From the NCBI RefSeq assembly GCF_000775915.1, contig NZ_BBLT01000002.1:620001-684000 (forward strand): a stretch of DNA of 64,000 nt, written 5' to 3'. Below are positions 1 to 9,132 of this stretch, piece after piece. The position numbers and the translations under genes are program-made. This DNA is from Sporocytophaga myxococcoides (GTDB lineage Bacteria; Bacteroidota; Bacteroidia; Cytophagales; Cytophagaceae). Within the stretch, counting starts at the first letter, position 1. Each line of letters starts with the position of its first letter. A model generated the notes under the pieces. The model worked only from the letters and a program-made list of their open reading frames with translations. It was not told the origin of the DNA and made no database searches.

Positions 1-333
1 TCTGGTTAAAAGGGAGTGTTTTTTGTTCGTAATTAGTCCGATTTAATGCATTATCAGTGTTTTAAGTAATACATTATACAATAGGGGTTTCTTTGATAGT
101 ACTAAATAGTTATTTTTAAGAACCAGTTTGTCGTGGGCTGGCTATTTATTTATTTTGAAAAAATAAGAGCTTGTCAGATTAAGAACCTATTTGTAAAAAT
201 CAAAGCCGACCTGAATCTTTTCGAGCAAAACTTATGAGTCCAATAAGTCAAATTTTCAATCCTTATAGGCTTTACGACAGGTCGAGGATATTATACTTAC
301 ATGAACAGCTAATCAACAAGAAATTGAATTGCT
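1..333. other. Intergenic, no gene seen
   Basis: This stretch is AT-rich and has stops in all frames. No RNA gene, strong hairpin or repeat was recognised. It presumably holds the promoter of the membrane protein starting at 334. Confidence 0.5.
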
Positions 334-1071
334 ATGGAAGAAACAAAATCATCGAAAATTACAACAATACTTAAAGCTAATTTTAAAGAGGGCGATTCTA
401 TCTGGCTAACCAGTAGCTATACGCTTAGAAAAACTGTAGGTGTTTTAGGGATGGCATTACCTTTACTTTTAGTCGTTTTTTTGTATATCGATAATGGTTA
501 TCTGCAACCATTGGAATCACTAAGTCATTATTATTATACAAGAGTGTCTGGAATATTTGTAGCTACTTTAAGCATACTAGGTATTTTTTTAATCATCTAT
601 AAAGGAAAGGAATTGGTTGATTTATTAGTTTCTTCAATTGCAGGTATTGCAGTACTGCTTGTTGCACTTTTTCCTACGGACAATATTACAGATATATGTT
701 GTGATATAACAAAAACGTATTCTGTGACTTTTTTACCTCATAGTACATTTAGGGAAGCCTTTCATTACTTGTCAGCAGGGACCTTTTTAAGTTGCTTGTC
801 ATATATGTCTATATTCCTTTTTACAAAATCTGATAAATCAGTAATTGAACGAGGGACAATGAAAATAATCAGGAATCGGATTTATAGAATATGTGGGATA
901 ATGATCATAATTGCTTTAGCTGTTATTTTTTTGGGAGGTTTCTTTAAATTAATTCCGGAAGGTTTTTATCGAGAACATCAAATTACTTTTTGGATGGAAA
1001 CCCTGGCTGTTGAAAGCTTTGGATTTTCGTGGCTGGTAAAAGGGGAGACTCTTTTTCAGGATAAAACTTGA
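334..1071 (+). CDS. Uncharacterised six-segment membrane protein
   Basis: This 245-aa protein has about six hydrophobic segments, at roughly residues 32-52, 70-90, 95-112, 140-163, 185-206 and 220-238. There is no soluble domain and no cleavable signal peptide. A conserved-looking soluble patch, SLSHYYYTR (about residues 63-71), lies between the first two segments, and a CCDI motif follows segment three. The arrangement suggests an integral inner-membrane protein. I do not recognise a transporter or enzyme motif and assign no function. The gene stands alone. The ATG at 334 is the first start in the frame and begins just before the first membrane segment. Confidence 0.7.
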   Translation: MEETKSSKITTILKANFKEGDSIWLTSSYTLRKTVGVLGMALPLLLVVFLYIDNGYLQPLESLSHYYYTRVSGIFVATLSILGIFLIIYKGKELVDLLVSSIAGIAVLLVALFPTDNITDICCDITKTYSVTFLPHSTFREAFHYLSAGTFLSCLSYMSIFLFTKSDKSVIERGTMKIIRNRIYRICGIMIIIALAVIFLGGFFKLIPEGFYREHQITFWMETLAVESFGFSWLVKGETLFQDKT

Positions 1072-1705
1072 TTTAATGGATGATCTCATGTTATTGTCAT
1101 CCTATTAAATCTTATCTTAGTTTAATACTTACAAATCTCTTTTAATAAAGAACTCTGTTACCAATAAAGGGGGAAGCGAGCTAAGCCATGCGGATAGGGA
1201 GTAAGCTAGCTTTCCATGAAAGTTGAATAATGAATAAATATAAAAGAAAGAGCTCCGGCCCTGGGTACATCAATTAAGAGGTTAACGATCTATATTGCAG
1301 ATTATTAACCTCTTAGTTGATGTACCCGCAACAGGTCGATAGTCGAACCAAATTTGTTGAGGATTTGAAACTTATTTACACCCTTAATTCTGTATTTCAA
1401 TTGGTACCTTTTCAAGAAGGTTAGCTTGAAAAATCTTAAAATTTAGATTGCTAAGCTAATATACATGAAAATATTATTGAGTTTGGCAATAATTCATTAC
1501 CCTTCCCATCTTAAAAAGAACTTTTGCATAGGTGGTTTATTTATATATTGATTTTACAAAATCAATACTAAGCTTCTGAAAACAATATGGTTGCTTACTA
1601 GCACTTACTAATTCTTCATAATCTTAATCAATTATAAGGACTAATTATAGTTTATTTCCAAACACACACTCGGATTATTCATTAATTAACCCAATCACCA
1701 TATTG
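1072..1705. other. Intergenic region with attachment-core copy and long hairpin
   Basis: No gene is seen in these 634 bases. They contain an inverted copy of the tRNA-Leu 3'-end core (1253-1268) fused to a 23-bp hairpin (1263-1327). The rest is AT-rich and unremarkable. The minus-strand 370-aa gene ends at 1706, and no clear terminator was found directly after it. Confidence 0.5.
1253..1327 (+). repeat. Inverted tRNA-Leu 3'-end fragment plus 23-bp hairpin (possible attachment-site relic)
   Basis: Positions 1253-1268 are the reverse complement of the 3' end of the tRNA-Leu gene at 15585-15600, 16 identical bases. They therefore read in the tRNA direction on the plus strand. Overlapping this, 1263-1285 pairs with 1305-1327 (23 bp, one G-T) around a 19-nt loop, which is placed like a tRNA terminator. 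The same pairing of a tRNA end with a terminator hairpin occurs at 6001-6053 and at 15541-15599. The whole looks like the scar of a related integration event in the opposite orientation. No complete tRNA is present here. Confidence 0.6.
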
Positions 1706-2818
1706 TTAAAACATTTTTCCTGATTTAGGAAGCGATTTTCCATGTACCGTTCTAAGCTCTTCCTGTAATCTTGGTTTTAGCCAATCTAAAAAGAGTTGCA
1801 GGAACATGGAAGTATCCTTGTATGATTTTTTCGAAGGAGGGCTGACAGAGCCTGGTAAACTCCAAAACCCAGAGTAAAACAGGTCGACGCATCTATCAAT
1901 TCTGGGATTGTATTTTGAACGGATATAGTTTATATCCTCCCAGTCCTGAGTGGCATAATTATAGTTTAGTTCATTTAAAAAGCAGAAGAACCAATATCTT
2001 TTTCTAGCAAAAGTATCTTTAGGTGGTTGTATGTAATATCTGTTAAAAATTTCTGACAATGTTTCTGTCGGATGCATTGATGATAAATGCTTCATTACAA
2101 AACCATCAATATCTCCAAGCAGATCACTATCTGGGGCAGACCAGGAAAAAAAATCGTCCGGACTAAATTGGGACTTTGAAAGAATTTTATTTATTAGAGC
2201 ATTTTTATCATCACCTCCGATGGTAGTAAATTCAGCTTCCTTCAGTGCATATTTTCCCTTGTTTAGAAATATATCATGCCAGTAGACAGCAATTGCTACG
2301 TCTGCGATCCAGCTTGCTGGATCTATATTTGGAACGTCATAGCTTGAGTAGGGAATAGTAGTAGTAGGGTGAAGTAAGGCATCAAAGGTTAATAATAAAT
2401 GTCCTACATCAATTAATTCCTGCCTGCCATTCAATGTTAATTCCAGATAGGGTGATGGATTGTCATTGATTCCATTTTCACTTGCTCTCTGTTTAAGCTT
2501 ACTAAGTGTATTTTTATCATTCCAATCAGGCAATAGGTCTTCAGGTTTTGGTCTTTCCCATATTAAGACTGGTATAGTAATTGCACGCGACAAAGGTAAA
2601 AGATGACCAAATAATGTTCCTCCGTAATATAGCCTTCTAAGGCTGCTTAATACATGGGGCAATGATGAATGGTATTTCGGACTTGGAAATGCTTCCTGTA
2701 CTTTTTTAATGCAATCATGATATTCACTTACTGGAATATTTCCATTCGATGATGACATACTTGGTTGATTAATAGATTTTATATCACCAATTGGCAATAT
2801 TGGATTTATAAACGACAT
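1706..2818 (-). CDS. Uncharacterised 370-aa protein, partner of the 914-aa gene
   Basis: The protein is 370 aa, soluble, without signal peptide or membrane segment, and rich in Trp, Tyr, Pro and Ser. Visible patches include LRRLYYGGTLFGHLLPLSRA (about residues 60-79), WIADVAIAVYWHDIF and RYWFFCFLNELNYNYATQDW. I recognise no family or catalytic motif. It starts 2 nt after the stop of the upstream 914-aa gene on the same strand. The two are almost certainly one operon and probably translationally coupled, which suggests a shared function. The pair lies just outside the left end of the tRNA-Leu integrative element. Confidence 0.75.
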   Translation of the reverse strand: MSFINPILPIGDIKSINQPSMSSSNGNIPVSEYHDCIKKVQEAFPSPKYHSSLPHVLSSLRRLYYGGTLFGHLLPLSRAITIPVLIWERPKPEDLLPDWNDKNTLSKLKQRASENGINDNPSPYLELTLNGRQELIDVGHLLLTFDALLHPTTTIPYSSYDVPNIDPASWIADVAIAVYWHDIFLNKGKYALKEAEFTTIGGDDKNALINKILSKSQFSPDDFFSWSAPDSDLLGDIDGFVMKHLSSMHPTETLSEIFNRYYIQPPKDTFARKRYWFFCFLNELNYNYATQDWEDINYIRSKYNPRIDRCVDLFYSGFWSLPGSVSPPSKKSYKDTSMFLQLFLDWLKPRLQEELRTVHGKSLPKSGKMF

Positions 2819-2820
2819 TT

Positions 2821-5565
2821 TTATTTTTGCCTTCCTGTTTTGGGATCATACTTCACCTCCACTGGTACTACCTGATCAGTAGGAAGTATTTCAATCCATT
2901 GGTCAAACACTTCGAAGTTCTCACTCATGTTTACTTTAAAACCATCTTTAAGCGGATAAAAGCCATGTTCGTAAACTTTATCGATAGGGGTTGCATTTAC
3001 TTTATTGTCGTCATTAATTTCTTCCTTAGGAAATTTATCTACCTTATTAGACTCTTTATGTTTTTCAGCTACCTGGTCGCACAGATATTGTATGGCATCT
3101 AATATGGATACTTTTCTGTTTTGGACGTTTAACGCTGTTTTAATCTTGTCAAGTTCTGCCTTCTCTGCATGGTAATCAGCATCTAATCCCTCCGTGCCTT
3201 CTATATGCATTTGCTGTAGCCAGTTCAGTGCTTCACGCTCTTTTCCCGGACGTATAGGCATTACTGTTTTTACCCATGGGGCATTCAAAAAAGCATTTCT
3301 AAGATCATCACCATCTAGTTGCATGAGCCACCCTAGAGAGCTTCCCATTTTAGCGTACTCTGATTTGTCTGTGATATAATAATTGTCTTCTCTGTAATCC
3401 TGATCAGACCATTCTTTAAATTGGTTTTGAAAGATGTCGTAATTGTTTGACCTTCCTTCCAGTGGTTTGTTAAAATGCTTTCTCGGTTTCCACCAATCTG
3501 GAGCTACAAAGTACAGCATCTTGTCTATGTCAAAGATGGAGTTCAACAGTTCAGATACCGTATGATAGGTCTCGTTATCCTCTGCGTTTGCGGCTATTCC
3601 ATTTGTCAAATCATGAATTAATTTTCGATAAACGATAATGCGCTCTTCTTCCCTCAGGTCTTCGTATTTCCGGGTGTTAATGCTCCTAGATACTTCAATT
3701 CTATCTTTTACAGCCTTTAGGTAGGCCTCCTGTGTAAGCCGTGCATTCTCTTCTGTGGCAGCATTTGCGGAAGCTTCCTTTGCTGCGTTCGCTGCTGCTA
3801 TATCTTGTCTTTTAGTTTCTGAGGCAGTAAACTGAAGCACTCCACCTACAGTGAAATCTACTCTTTTATCCCAGTCCATAACCCCATTTACTGGTACGAC
3901 TCCAAGTGTAATTTTAGAGTTCTCTATCTTCCCTCTAAATCCCCAAGCTCCTGAAAAGTCTTCCCCCACTGCTGATATTTGACTTGCTGCGACAAATCCA
4001 TCTGGGGGAATAACCAAAGTAAAGCCGTCCGGGGCAGGCGGAATATCAGCATAACCTAATACAATAAATCCATAGTCAAACCCGGCTCTTTTTGGATCAT
4101 CAAATGCCCAGGCTAGTTGCGCAGTGAAATTCACATATTGATCGTCAGGAACTTTTATTGCGGTTTTATCTGGAACGGTAACTAGGTCTGCGGGTTTAGC
4201 AATGTGTACCAAATTAGAGATGCCTAATGCGTTACCTGGTTCGTCTACGTATCCTTGCCAACATAAGTAGGTGCCTATGTCTTGCACCTGCACTCCCACC
4301 TGACGCATTTTTCTTCTCAACTCATAATTAATAAGGTCATGTGTGTTGTTATTTAGTACATATCTTTTACTTGAAGTGTCTGTGGTTTCAGTAATGGTTT
4401 TAAAAGTGGACTTGTAATTTTGCTTTATCTCCGACGAAAGCTTTGTCGTTTGTTCGCGCATCCTCTTGTGGGTAGTTTCCCGGGCTATGTCCTGAGATTT
4501 ATCCATATTCAAACTTGTAGTCGCGGTAGCATTGCCTGTTCCCCACGATTGGTTTACAGTTAATGTTGCTCCTAGTTTTAAATCTGTTTTATTGTCCTGC
4601 TTTACTGCATCAGAAATTTCATCTCTATCGGTAATGCTTTTCTCTTCCTTCTTAGTTGTTTCTAATGATTGCTCAATGATCTTCTCGACATAAGTTCTGC
4701 GGGTACTTACTTCGATCAACTCTACTGAGGAACCGGGGCTCAGCCATACGTGTCCAACGGGTGTTCCAAGAAATGTATCCAACTCAAAAAAGTATTGCCG
4801 GAAAAGGTGTACAATTCCAAGTGGCGATACGCAGACATTCTTAATGTCTTTCTGGGGGTCAAAGGTTTCAAATGGATCAGTGAACCTTAAAATGTCTGCG
4901 ATATATTTGTTGAAAACTGTAAGATCGGTTTTGGGTTTAGTATAGAAAAGGAACTCCAGTTGATCATACATACTTAAATCGACCATGCCGAGCAGTGCGC
5001 CTGAAAGTGCAGATTCAAAATTAATTAACTCCTTAATATCTTCGTAGAGTTTCGTTTTTTGCCTTTCTAACTCAATCGGGCTTACTCGATCGATGGACTT
5101 AAACATATGCTGTGAATTTATTTTTAAACAGCGGTCTGAATAATACTGCTTGTAGTGAGAAGAAACGGTATTATCAAGCAATTTTTGTATCAGCTTCGGA
5201 TCTATAAAATCTTTCCACTTCTCTCCCGATGGGGGTTGATCGAAAGGAAGGCTAGATGCAATTGCCTGAATTAAAATACTGAAATTGCTTTCAGACACAC
5301 TCGAAGTAAATAATTTCCCAATCTCAATGGATATTCTGGATGCTTCGCAGTTCGGATCTAACGCCATTTTTGAAATACCACGATAGCTTTTAGTAAATTT
5401 TTTTATCAATGAATACTTGCTTTGCCAAAGCCCCAGCTTATGTCTGTTCATAATTCTTTTGGATTTCCAACCTATCATAGGTTGATATACTCCAAACATC
5501 TCGCTGGCATAAGGAAGTATAGAAGTGTAATCGGAAAGATTATTAATTTTAGTATTAGCTGGCAT
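2821..5565 (-). CDS. Uncharacterised 914-aa multidomain protein
   Basis: The protein is 914 aa with no signal peptide or membrane span. An N-terminal, largely helical region (1-265) is followed by a distinctive block around residues 270-290 (GHVWLSPGSSVELIEVSTRR). Next come a Lys/Glu/Thr-rich coiled-coil-like stretch (about 291-400), a Trp/Gly-rich, probably beta-rich region (about 430-590), and an Ala-rich helix (about 595-640). The C-terminal region is helical and contains YFVAPDWWKPR, and the tail reads LPTDQVVPVEVKYD. I recognise no enzyme motif. Length and modular make-up suit a structural or effector protein, but that is inference. The 370-aa gene follows after 2 nt. Confidence 0.75.
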   Translation of the reverse strand: MPANTKINNLSDYTSILPYASEMFGVYQPMIGWKSKRIMNRHKLGLWQSKYSLIKKFTKSYRGISKMALDPNCEASRISIEIGKLFTSSVSESNFSILIQAIASSLPFDQPPSGEKWKDFIDPKLIQKLLDNTVSSHYKQYYSDRCLKINSQHMFKSIDRVSPIELERQKTKLYEDIKELINFESALSGALLGMVDLSMYDQLEFLFYTKPKTDLTVFNKYIADILRFTDPFETFDPQKDIKNVCVSPLGIVHLFRQYFFELDTFLGTPVGHVWLSPGSSVELIEVSTRRTYVEKIIEQSLETTKKEEKSITDRDEISDAVKQDNKTDLKLGATLTVNQSWGTGNATATTSLNMDKSQDIARETTHKRMREQTTKLSSEIKQNYKSTFKTITETTDTSSKRYVLNNNTHDLINYELRRKMRQVGVQVQDIGTYLCWQGYVDEPGNALGISNLVHIAKPADLVTVPDKTAIKVPDDQYVNFTAQLAWAFDDPKRAGFDYGFIVLGYADIPPAPDGFTLVIPPDGFVAASQISAVGEDFSGAWGFRGKIENSKITLGVVPVNGVMDWDKRVDFTVGGVLQFTASETKRQDIAAANAAKEASANAATEENARLTQEAYLKAVKDRIEVSRSINTRKYEDLREEERIIVYRKLIHDLTNGIAANAEDNETYHTVSELLNSIFDIDKMLYFVAPDWWKPRKHFNKPLEGRSNNYDIFQNQFKEWSDQDYREDNYYITDKSEYAKMGSSLGWLMQLDGDDLRNAFLNAPWVKTVMPIRPGKEREALNWLQQMHIEGTEGLDADYHAEKAELDKIKTALNVQNRKVSILDAIQYLCDQVAEKHKESNKVDKFPKEEINDDNKVNATPIDKVYEHGFYPLKDGFKVNMSENFEVFDQWIEILPTDQVVPVEVKYDPKTGRQK

Positions 5566-6000
5566 AAAATAAGTAGTGGTAAATAATTTTGTTTAAACTA
5601 ATTTGTTTTGATGAGATGGTTTTTGAGAAAGTGAGTTAATAGATTCTCATAGCTAAATTAAAGAACGCAGAGAAAAAATTATTGTTTACTCCATCAGGAG
5701 ACTCTGTGGGAAAAAGTTAAAAGTAATTAAGAATTGATAATTGTTTTACAAAAGCTAACTAATTGCCGTTTATATTCAATATACGCCAATATCGAATCAA
5801 TCGGTCATCACTTAGATCGTTGTTAGTTTTAAAAAACATTTAAGCTATTTTTACTTTATATGGCTACTAAATAAAAATGGATAGATGAATTGAAAAAGTC
5901 ATTGAACATTCAATAAATACTATAGATCATTATAAAATAACCCCACATTACTTATTTAATTTTTAGAGTGGTTCAATTTCCCGTTGAGGTCGAAAAAATA

Positions 6001-6034
6001 AAGCCCGAAATTATTAAAATTTCAGGCTTTTTTG
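6001..6034. terminator. Original terminator of tRNA-Leu, now separated from it
   Basis: 6001-6012 pairs with 6018-6029 (12 bp, one mismatch, 5-nt loop). T-rich runs on both sides allow termination in either direction. It sits four bases outside the left 16-bp attachment repeat. Read on the minus strand, it is where the terminator of the tRNA-Leu gene (15669-15586) would have been before the element inserted. Confidence 0.7.
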
Positions 6035-6037
6035 CTT

Positions 6038-6053
6038 AGTACCCAGGGCCGGA
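6038..6053. repeat. Left attachment repeat of the element
   Basis: The 16 bases AGTACCCAGGGCCGGA are identical to 15584-15599 in the same orientation. Beyond base 6053 the sequence stops matching tRNA-Leu, so only the short crossover core was duplicated here. Confidence 0.85.
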
Positions 6054-6203
6054 AGAAAAAGCACTTACTTTAAAGAACCTTTGCGTTAAATAACGGAATA
6101 ATTAATTGATTTTCAGTATTAGGATTACGTCTAAGTACTTTGGCGTACTTGCCATAAACTCTCCCTTTTAACAACTTTGTCCTGTTAAATTTTTTTAAGG
6201 ACA

Positions 6204-7442
6204 ATGGCAACTATCAAAATTATAATTAGAAAAGAGAATGGGAAGATAAGGATTAATTCCAAAGGTGAATCAGCAATATTTATCCAATATGGACATTTAG
6301 GGAAGTCAATTCTATTTCCAACTTCAATAAAAGTAGATCCTCATTTTTTGAAATTTAATAATAAGGATTTAGATCAAAGAGAACCTATAAGAAAAAGCTT
6401 GCCTGGATATTCTGTTAAAAATTCCAATATCAGAAAATTAGCCCAGGAGATAGATCATATAAAAGATAGATTAATTAATCAGGATATTGTTCCCACGGTT
6501 GAAGAGGTCAGACGAATTTATAATCAAAAGCACAAGCCTGAAGAAATAAAGGATTTTTTTACTGTTTATGAAGAATTTATTAATGAAAATAGAGCTGTAA
6601 AAGCTGGCAATACAATTAAGCAATACATTACTTCATTTAACCATCTGAAGGACTTTCAAAAATTCAGTAAAGATAAAATCAGATTTGAAAAAATAGACCT
6701 TCGATTTTATGATAAGTATCTTAACTATCTGATCACTGAGAAAAATTTAGCTAATAATACAGTTGGCACTCAAATAAAAGACCTCAAAGCATTTTTAAAC
6801 TACATAAAGAAACGAGGGATATCTGTTAGTACTGACGTTAATGAATTTAAAGTTTTAAGAGAAAAGCCTACTATTATTTATTTAAGCCAGAAAGAGCTTA
6901 GCCATCTATATAATTTTGATTTTAAAGGAAATCAAAAATTAGAAAGGGCCAGAGATTTATTCTGTTTACAGGCTGCAACTGGTTTAAGAATCAGTGATCT
7001 TTTTAGATTGGGTAAAGAGCATATTCAGGAGAATACGATCAGGCTTAAAGCTCATAAAACTAAAACAGATGTATTAGTGCCTTTAACGCCTATTTCATCA
7101 GGGATACTTTCAAAGTATAATTATGATCTACCATTAATAAGCGAGCAAAAGCAGAATGAAAATATAAAACTTGCTTGTTATGAAGCTGGCTTGAAAAGGA
7201 AGCTTGAGATTGCAGAGTACAAAGGCGGGAGAAAAGAATATAGAACAGCTTTCCTTTTTGAACTTATAACAAGCCATGTGGCAATAAAATCTTTCATTTC
7301 CCATGCAATTGAAAAAGGTCTTTCTCCTGCCGTTGTTGCTAAGATTACGGGGAAAACTACAAAGATATTATTGCAAAATTATTATTCAACACATGATACA
7401 GTGGTAAAGACTGAAATGGAAAAAGCTTTTGGTTCTGTGTAA
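6204..7442 (+). CDS. Tyrosine recombinase (integrase) with altered catalytic residues
   Basis: The 412-aa protein has the layout of a Bacteroidota phage-type integrase: an N-terminal arm-binding region (about 1-100), a SAM-like core-binding domain (about 110-220) and a C-terminal catalytic domain. The first catalytic Arg is present in ATGLRISDL (Arg262) and a Tyr pair lies at 393/394. However, the HxxR box reads H358-V-A-I361, so the second catalytic Arg is Ile. The following GH box reads G383-K384, so the usual His is Lys. In active family members these residues complete the R-K-H-R-H/W-Y set. The gene lies next to the left attachment repeat, as expected for the integrase, and is followed by a 182-aa ORF and an intact recombinase. 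Confidence 0.85.
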   Translation: MATIKIIIRKENGKIRINSKGESAIFIQYGHLGKSILFPTSIKVDPHFLKFNNKDLDQREPIRKSLPGYSVKNSNIRKLAQEIDHIKDRLINQDIVPTVEEVRRIYNQKHKPEEIKDFFTVYEEFINENRAVKAGNTIKQYITSFNHLKDFQKFSKDKIRFEKIDLRFYDKYLNYLITEKNLANNTVGTQIKDLKAFLNYIKKRGISVSTDVNEFKVLREKPTIIYLSQKELSHLYNFDFKGNQKLERARDLFCLQAATGLRISDLFRLGKEHIQENTIRLKAHKTKTDVLVPLTPISSGILSKYNYDLPLISEQKQNENIKLACYEAGLKRKLEIAEYKGGRKEYRTAFLFELITSHVAIKSFISHAIEKGLSPAVVAKITGKTTKILLQNYYSTHDTVVKTEMEKAFGSV

Positions 7443-7465
7443 TCAATATTTAACAAAATAATTAT

Positions 7466-8014
7466 ATGAAATTGCTTTGCACTAAATCGCTCTCTACTGA
7501 TTGTATGAATGAGCAAGTTAATTTTCCTGTACTCAGTGACTACAAAATTTTTCTGGAAGACCTTTATGATACTTATGAAACTCAAAAAGGCAAAAGACTT
7601 TTAAGGATAAAGAAAATATATTCTGACGCCAAAGGAAAGCATATAGTATACCTTGATTCAATTAACAAGGAAGTTTTTAATTCACATAAAGAAGCAGCTG
7701 AATATGTCTATAAATTATCTCTTGTCTTGACCAGATATTTAGAGGATCTAATTCAGTACTATAACGGAATTCAGTTTAAAATTCAACCATTGGTACTATG
7801 TCTTTCAGGAAATGATTTTATTCTTTACAATAAGATAAAGCATGAAATCGATGAAGAAATTTATCAGTTGTCTTTTCGCTATGCTGGTCATGATAACCAT
7901 ATGTTTTTTAAAAAATTAAAGAACATACAAGAAAGAATAACTCAGCTTTCCCTTATAAAGCCAATCGAACCAAATATTAATCATTTAAATTATGGACGAA
8001 ATATTATTATTTAA
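7466..8014 (+). CDS. Uncharacterised 182-aa protein between two recombinases
   Basis: The protein is soluble, rich in Lys, Tyr, Leu and Ile, and predicted mostly helical, with no signal peptide, membrane span or recognised motif. It starts 23 nt after the first recombinase and overlaps the start of the XerC/D-like gene by 23 nt, so all three are probably one transcript. Such tight linkage makes an accessory role in recombination plausible, for example a directionality or structural partner. No sequence feature proves this. The Met at residue 14 is a possible later start. Confidence 0.7.
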   Translation: MKLLCTKSLSTDCMNEQVNFPVLSDYKIFLEDLYDTYETQKGKRLLRIKKIYSDAKGKHIVYLDSINKEVFNSHKEAAEYVYKLSLVLTRYLEDLIQYYNGIQFKIQPLVLCLSGNDFILYNKIKHEIDEEIYQLSFRYAGHDNHMFFKKLKNIQERITQLSLIKPIEPNINHLNYGRNIII

Positions 8015-8855
8015 GGAATATCTTTCTTCTATAAAAAGATATAGCAGACACACAGTTACAGCCTATATTACGGATGTAGAACAATTCAATTCTTTGGTTT
8101 GTGGTTTGATTTTATCTGCCTCCAGAAGAGAGATTAAGGATTGGATTATACATTTATATGAATCGGGAATATCCACAAGATCTATAGCTAGGAAAATATA
8201 TTGTCTTCGTTCGTTTTATAAATTTTGTTTGAAGAATGAGCTAATTGAAAAAAGCCCTATGCAAAATATTACAACCCCTAAGTTCTCAAAGAAGGTGGTT
8301 GAATTTATTCCAGAAAATATTATGATGGAAGTTCTAGACGGAATAGAATCCGGAGAAAATAGAAAGCTTATAAGAGACAAACTCCTGTTTGAGTTATTGT
8401 ATTATACCGGATGTAGAGTAGACGAAATTATCAATATCAAACTATCTAATATTAATCTTTCTAGACGTGAGATAAAAGTCAACGGAAAAGGCAATAAAGA
8501 AAGAGTTGTCTTTATTAGTAAGAGCATAGTTGAGCTTATAATGACTTATAATCAAAAATGGAAGCATAAAAATAAATCCGGCTTCTTGTTAGTTGATAAT
8601 GCTGGAGATCAAATTTATCCAATGTTTGTACAAAGAACCATAAATAAATATTTTCCTATAAAAAAGATAGGATTTAGGGTAAGCGCTCATACTTTCAGAC
8701 ATAGCTTTGCTTCTCATTTGGTTAATAAAGGTGTTCCTATTTTTGCTATTAAGGATTTATTAGGCCATTCAACTATTGCAAGTACTGAAGTTTATACCCA
8801 TTTACGGTTTAGCACCTTAATTGATATCCACAAAAGAATGCATCCGAAAGGATGA
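7992..8855 (+). CDS. XerC/XerD-like tyrosine recombinase, catalytically complete
   Basis: The 287-aa length is typical of Xer-type recombinases. The N-terminal core-binding domain (about 1-85, containing RYSRHTVTAYITDVEQF) precedes a catalytic domain with every signature residue: Arg142 (TGCRVDEI), Lys in GKGNKERV, His233 and Arg236 (AHTFRHSF), His259 (LLGHSTI) and Tyr268 (EVYTHL). It overlaps the preceding 182-aa gene by 23 nt, so it belongs to the recombination operon. Since the first recombinase lacks two of these residues, this enzyme probably performs or completes strand exchange for the element. It is a mobile-element Xer homologue, not evidently the housekeeping copy. Confidence 0.92.
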   Translation: MDEILLFKEYLSSIKRYSRHTVTAYITDVEQFNSLVCGLILSASRREIKDWIIHLYESGISTRSIARKIYCLRSFYKFCLKNELIEKSPMQNITTPKFSKKVVEFIPENIMMEVLDGIESGENRKLIRDKLLFELLYYTGCRVDEIINIKLSNINLSRREIKVNGKGNKERVVFISKSIVELIMTYNQKWKHKNKSGFLLVDNAGDQIYPMFVQRTINKYFPIKKIGFRVSAHTFRHSFASHLVNKGVPIFAIKDLLGHSTIASTEVYTHLRFSTLIDIHKRMHPKG

Positions 8856-8888
8856 TTTTTGATTTATTCTAAACAAAATATATATAAT

Positions 8889-9092
8889 ATGGAAGAAAAG
8901 CACTTAGTAGATGTATCTGTATTCGGAGAGAATGTAAGAGTACTTTTAAATGATTCATCGGTCATCGAAAAGAGAATCCGATATATAAAAGCTGACTTAA
9001 ATTCTGTTATGATTTATTTTGATGATAAATCAACTTTGGAATTACGGCCAGTCTCATATGAAGAGCCAGGAGGTTTTTCGATAGGTTTTTAA
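8889..9092 (+). CDS. Small 67-aa hypothetical protein of the recombinase operon
   Basis: It begins with MEEKHLVDVSVFGE. The frame is also open from a TTG at 8859, but the ATG at 8889 is the better start. The predicted fold is an all-beta small domain ending in STLELRPVSYEEPGG, without recognised motif. It starts 33 nt after the XerC/D-like gene and is likely co-transcribed. Function unknown. Confidence 0.55.
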   Translation: MEEKHLVDVSVFGENVRVLLNDSSVIEKRIRYIKADLNSVMIYFDDKSTLELRPVSYEEPGGFSIGF

Positions 9093-9132
9093 AGTGAAGT
9101 TTTTATAGTCTTATTGATTTCAATTAATGACG

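Larger units (their letters stand above)
5566..6203. other. Intergenic region spanning the left element boundary
   Basis: No gene is seen. The segment holds the upstream region of the minus-strand 914-aa gene, a hairpin terminator (6001-6034), the left attachment repeat (6038-6053) and the leader of the element's first recombinase. Bases from 6054 rightwards belong to the element. Confidence 0.6.

Noticed and set aside
2827-3379. Plus-strand open frames inside the 914-aa gene
   Set aside because: They are antisense to a long, consistent coding frame and have no protein-like features.
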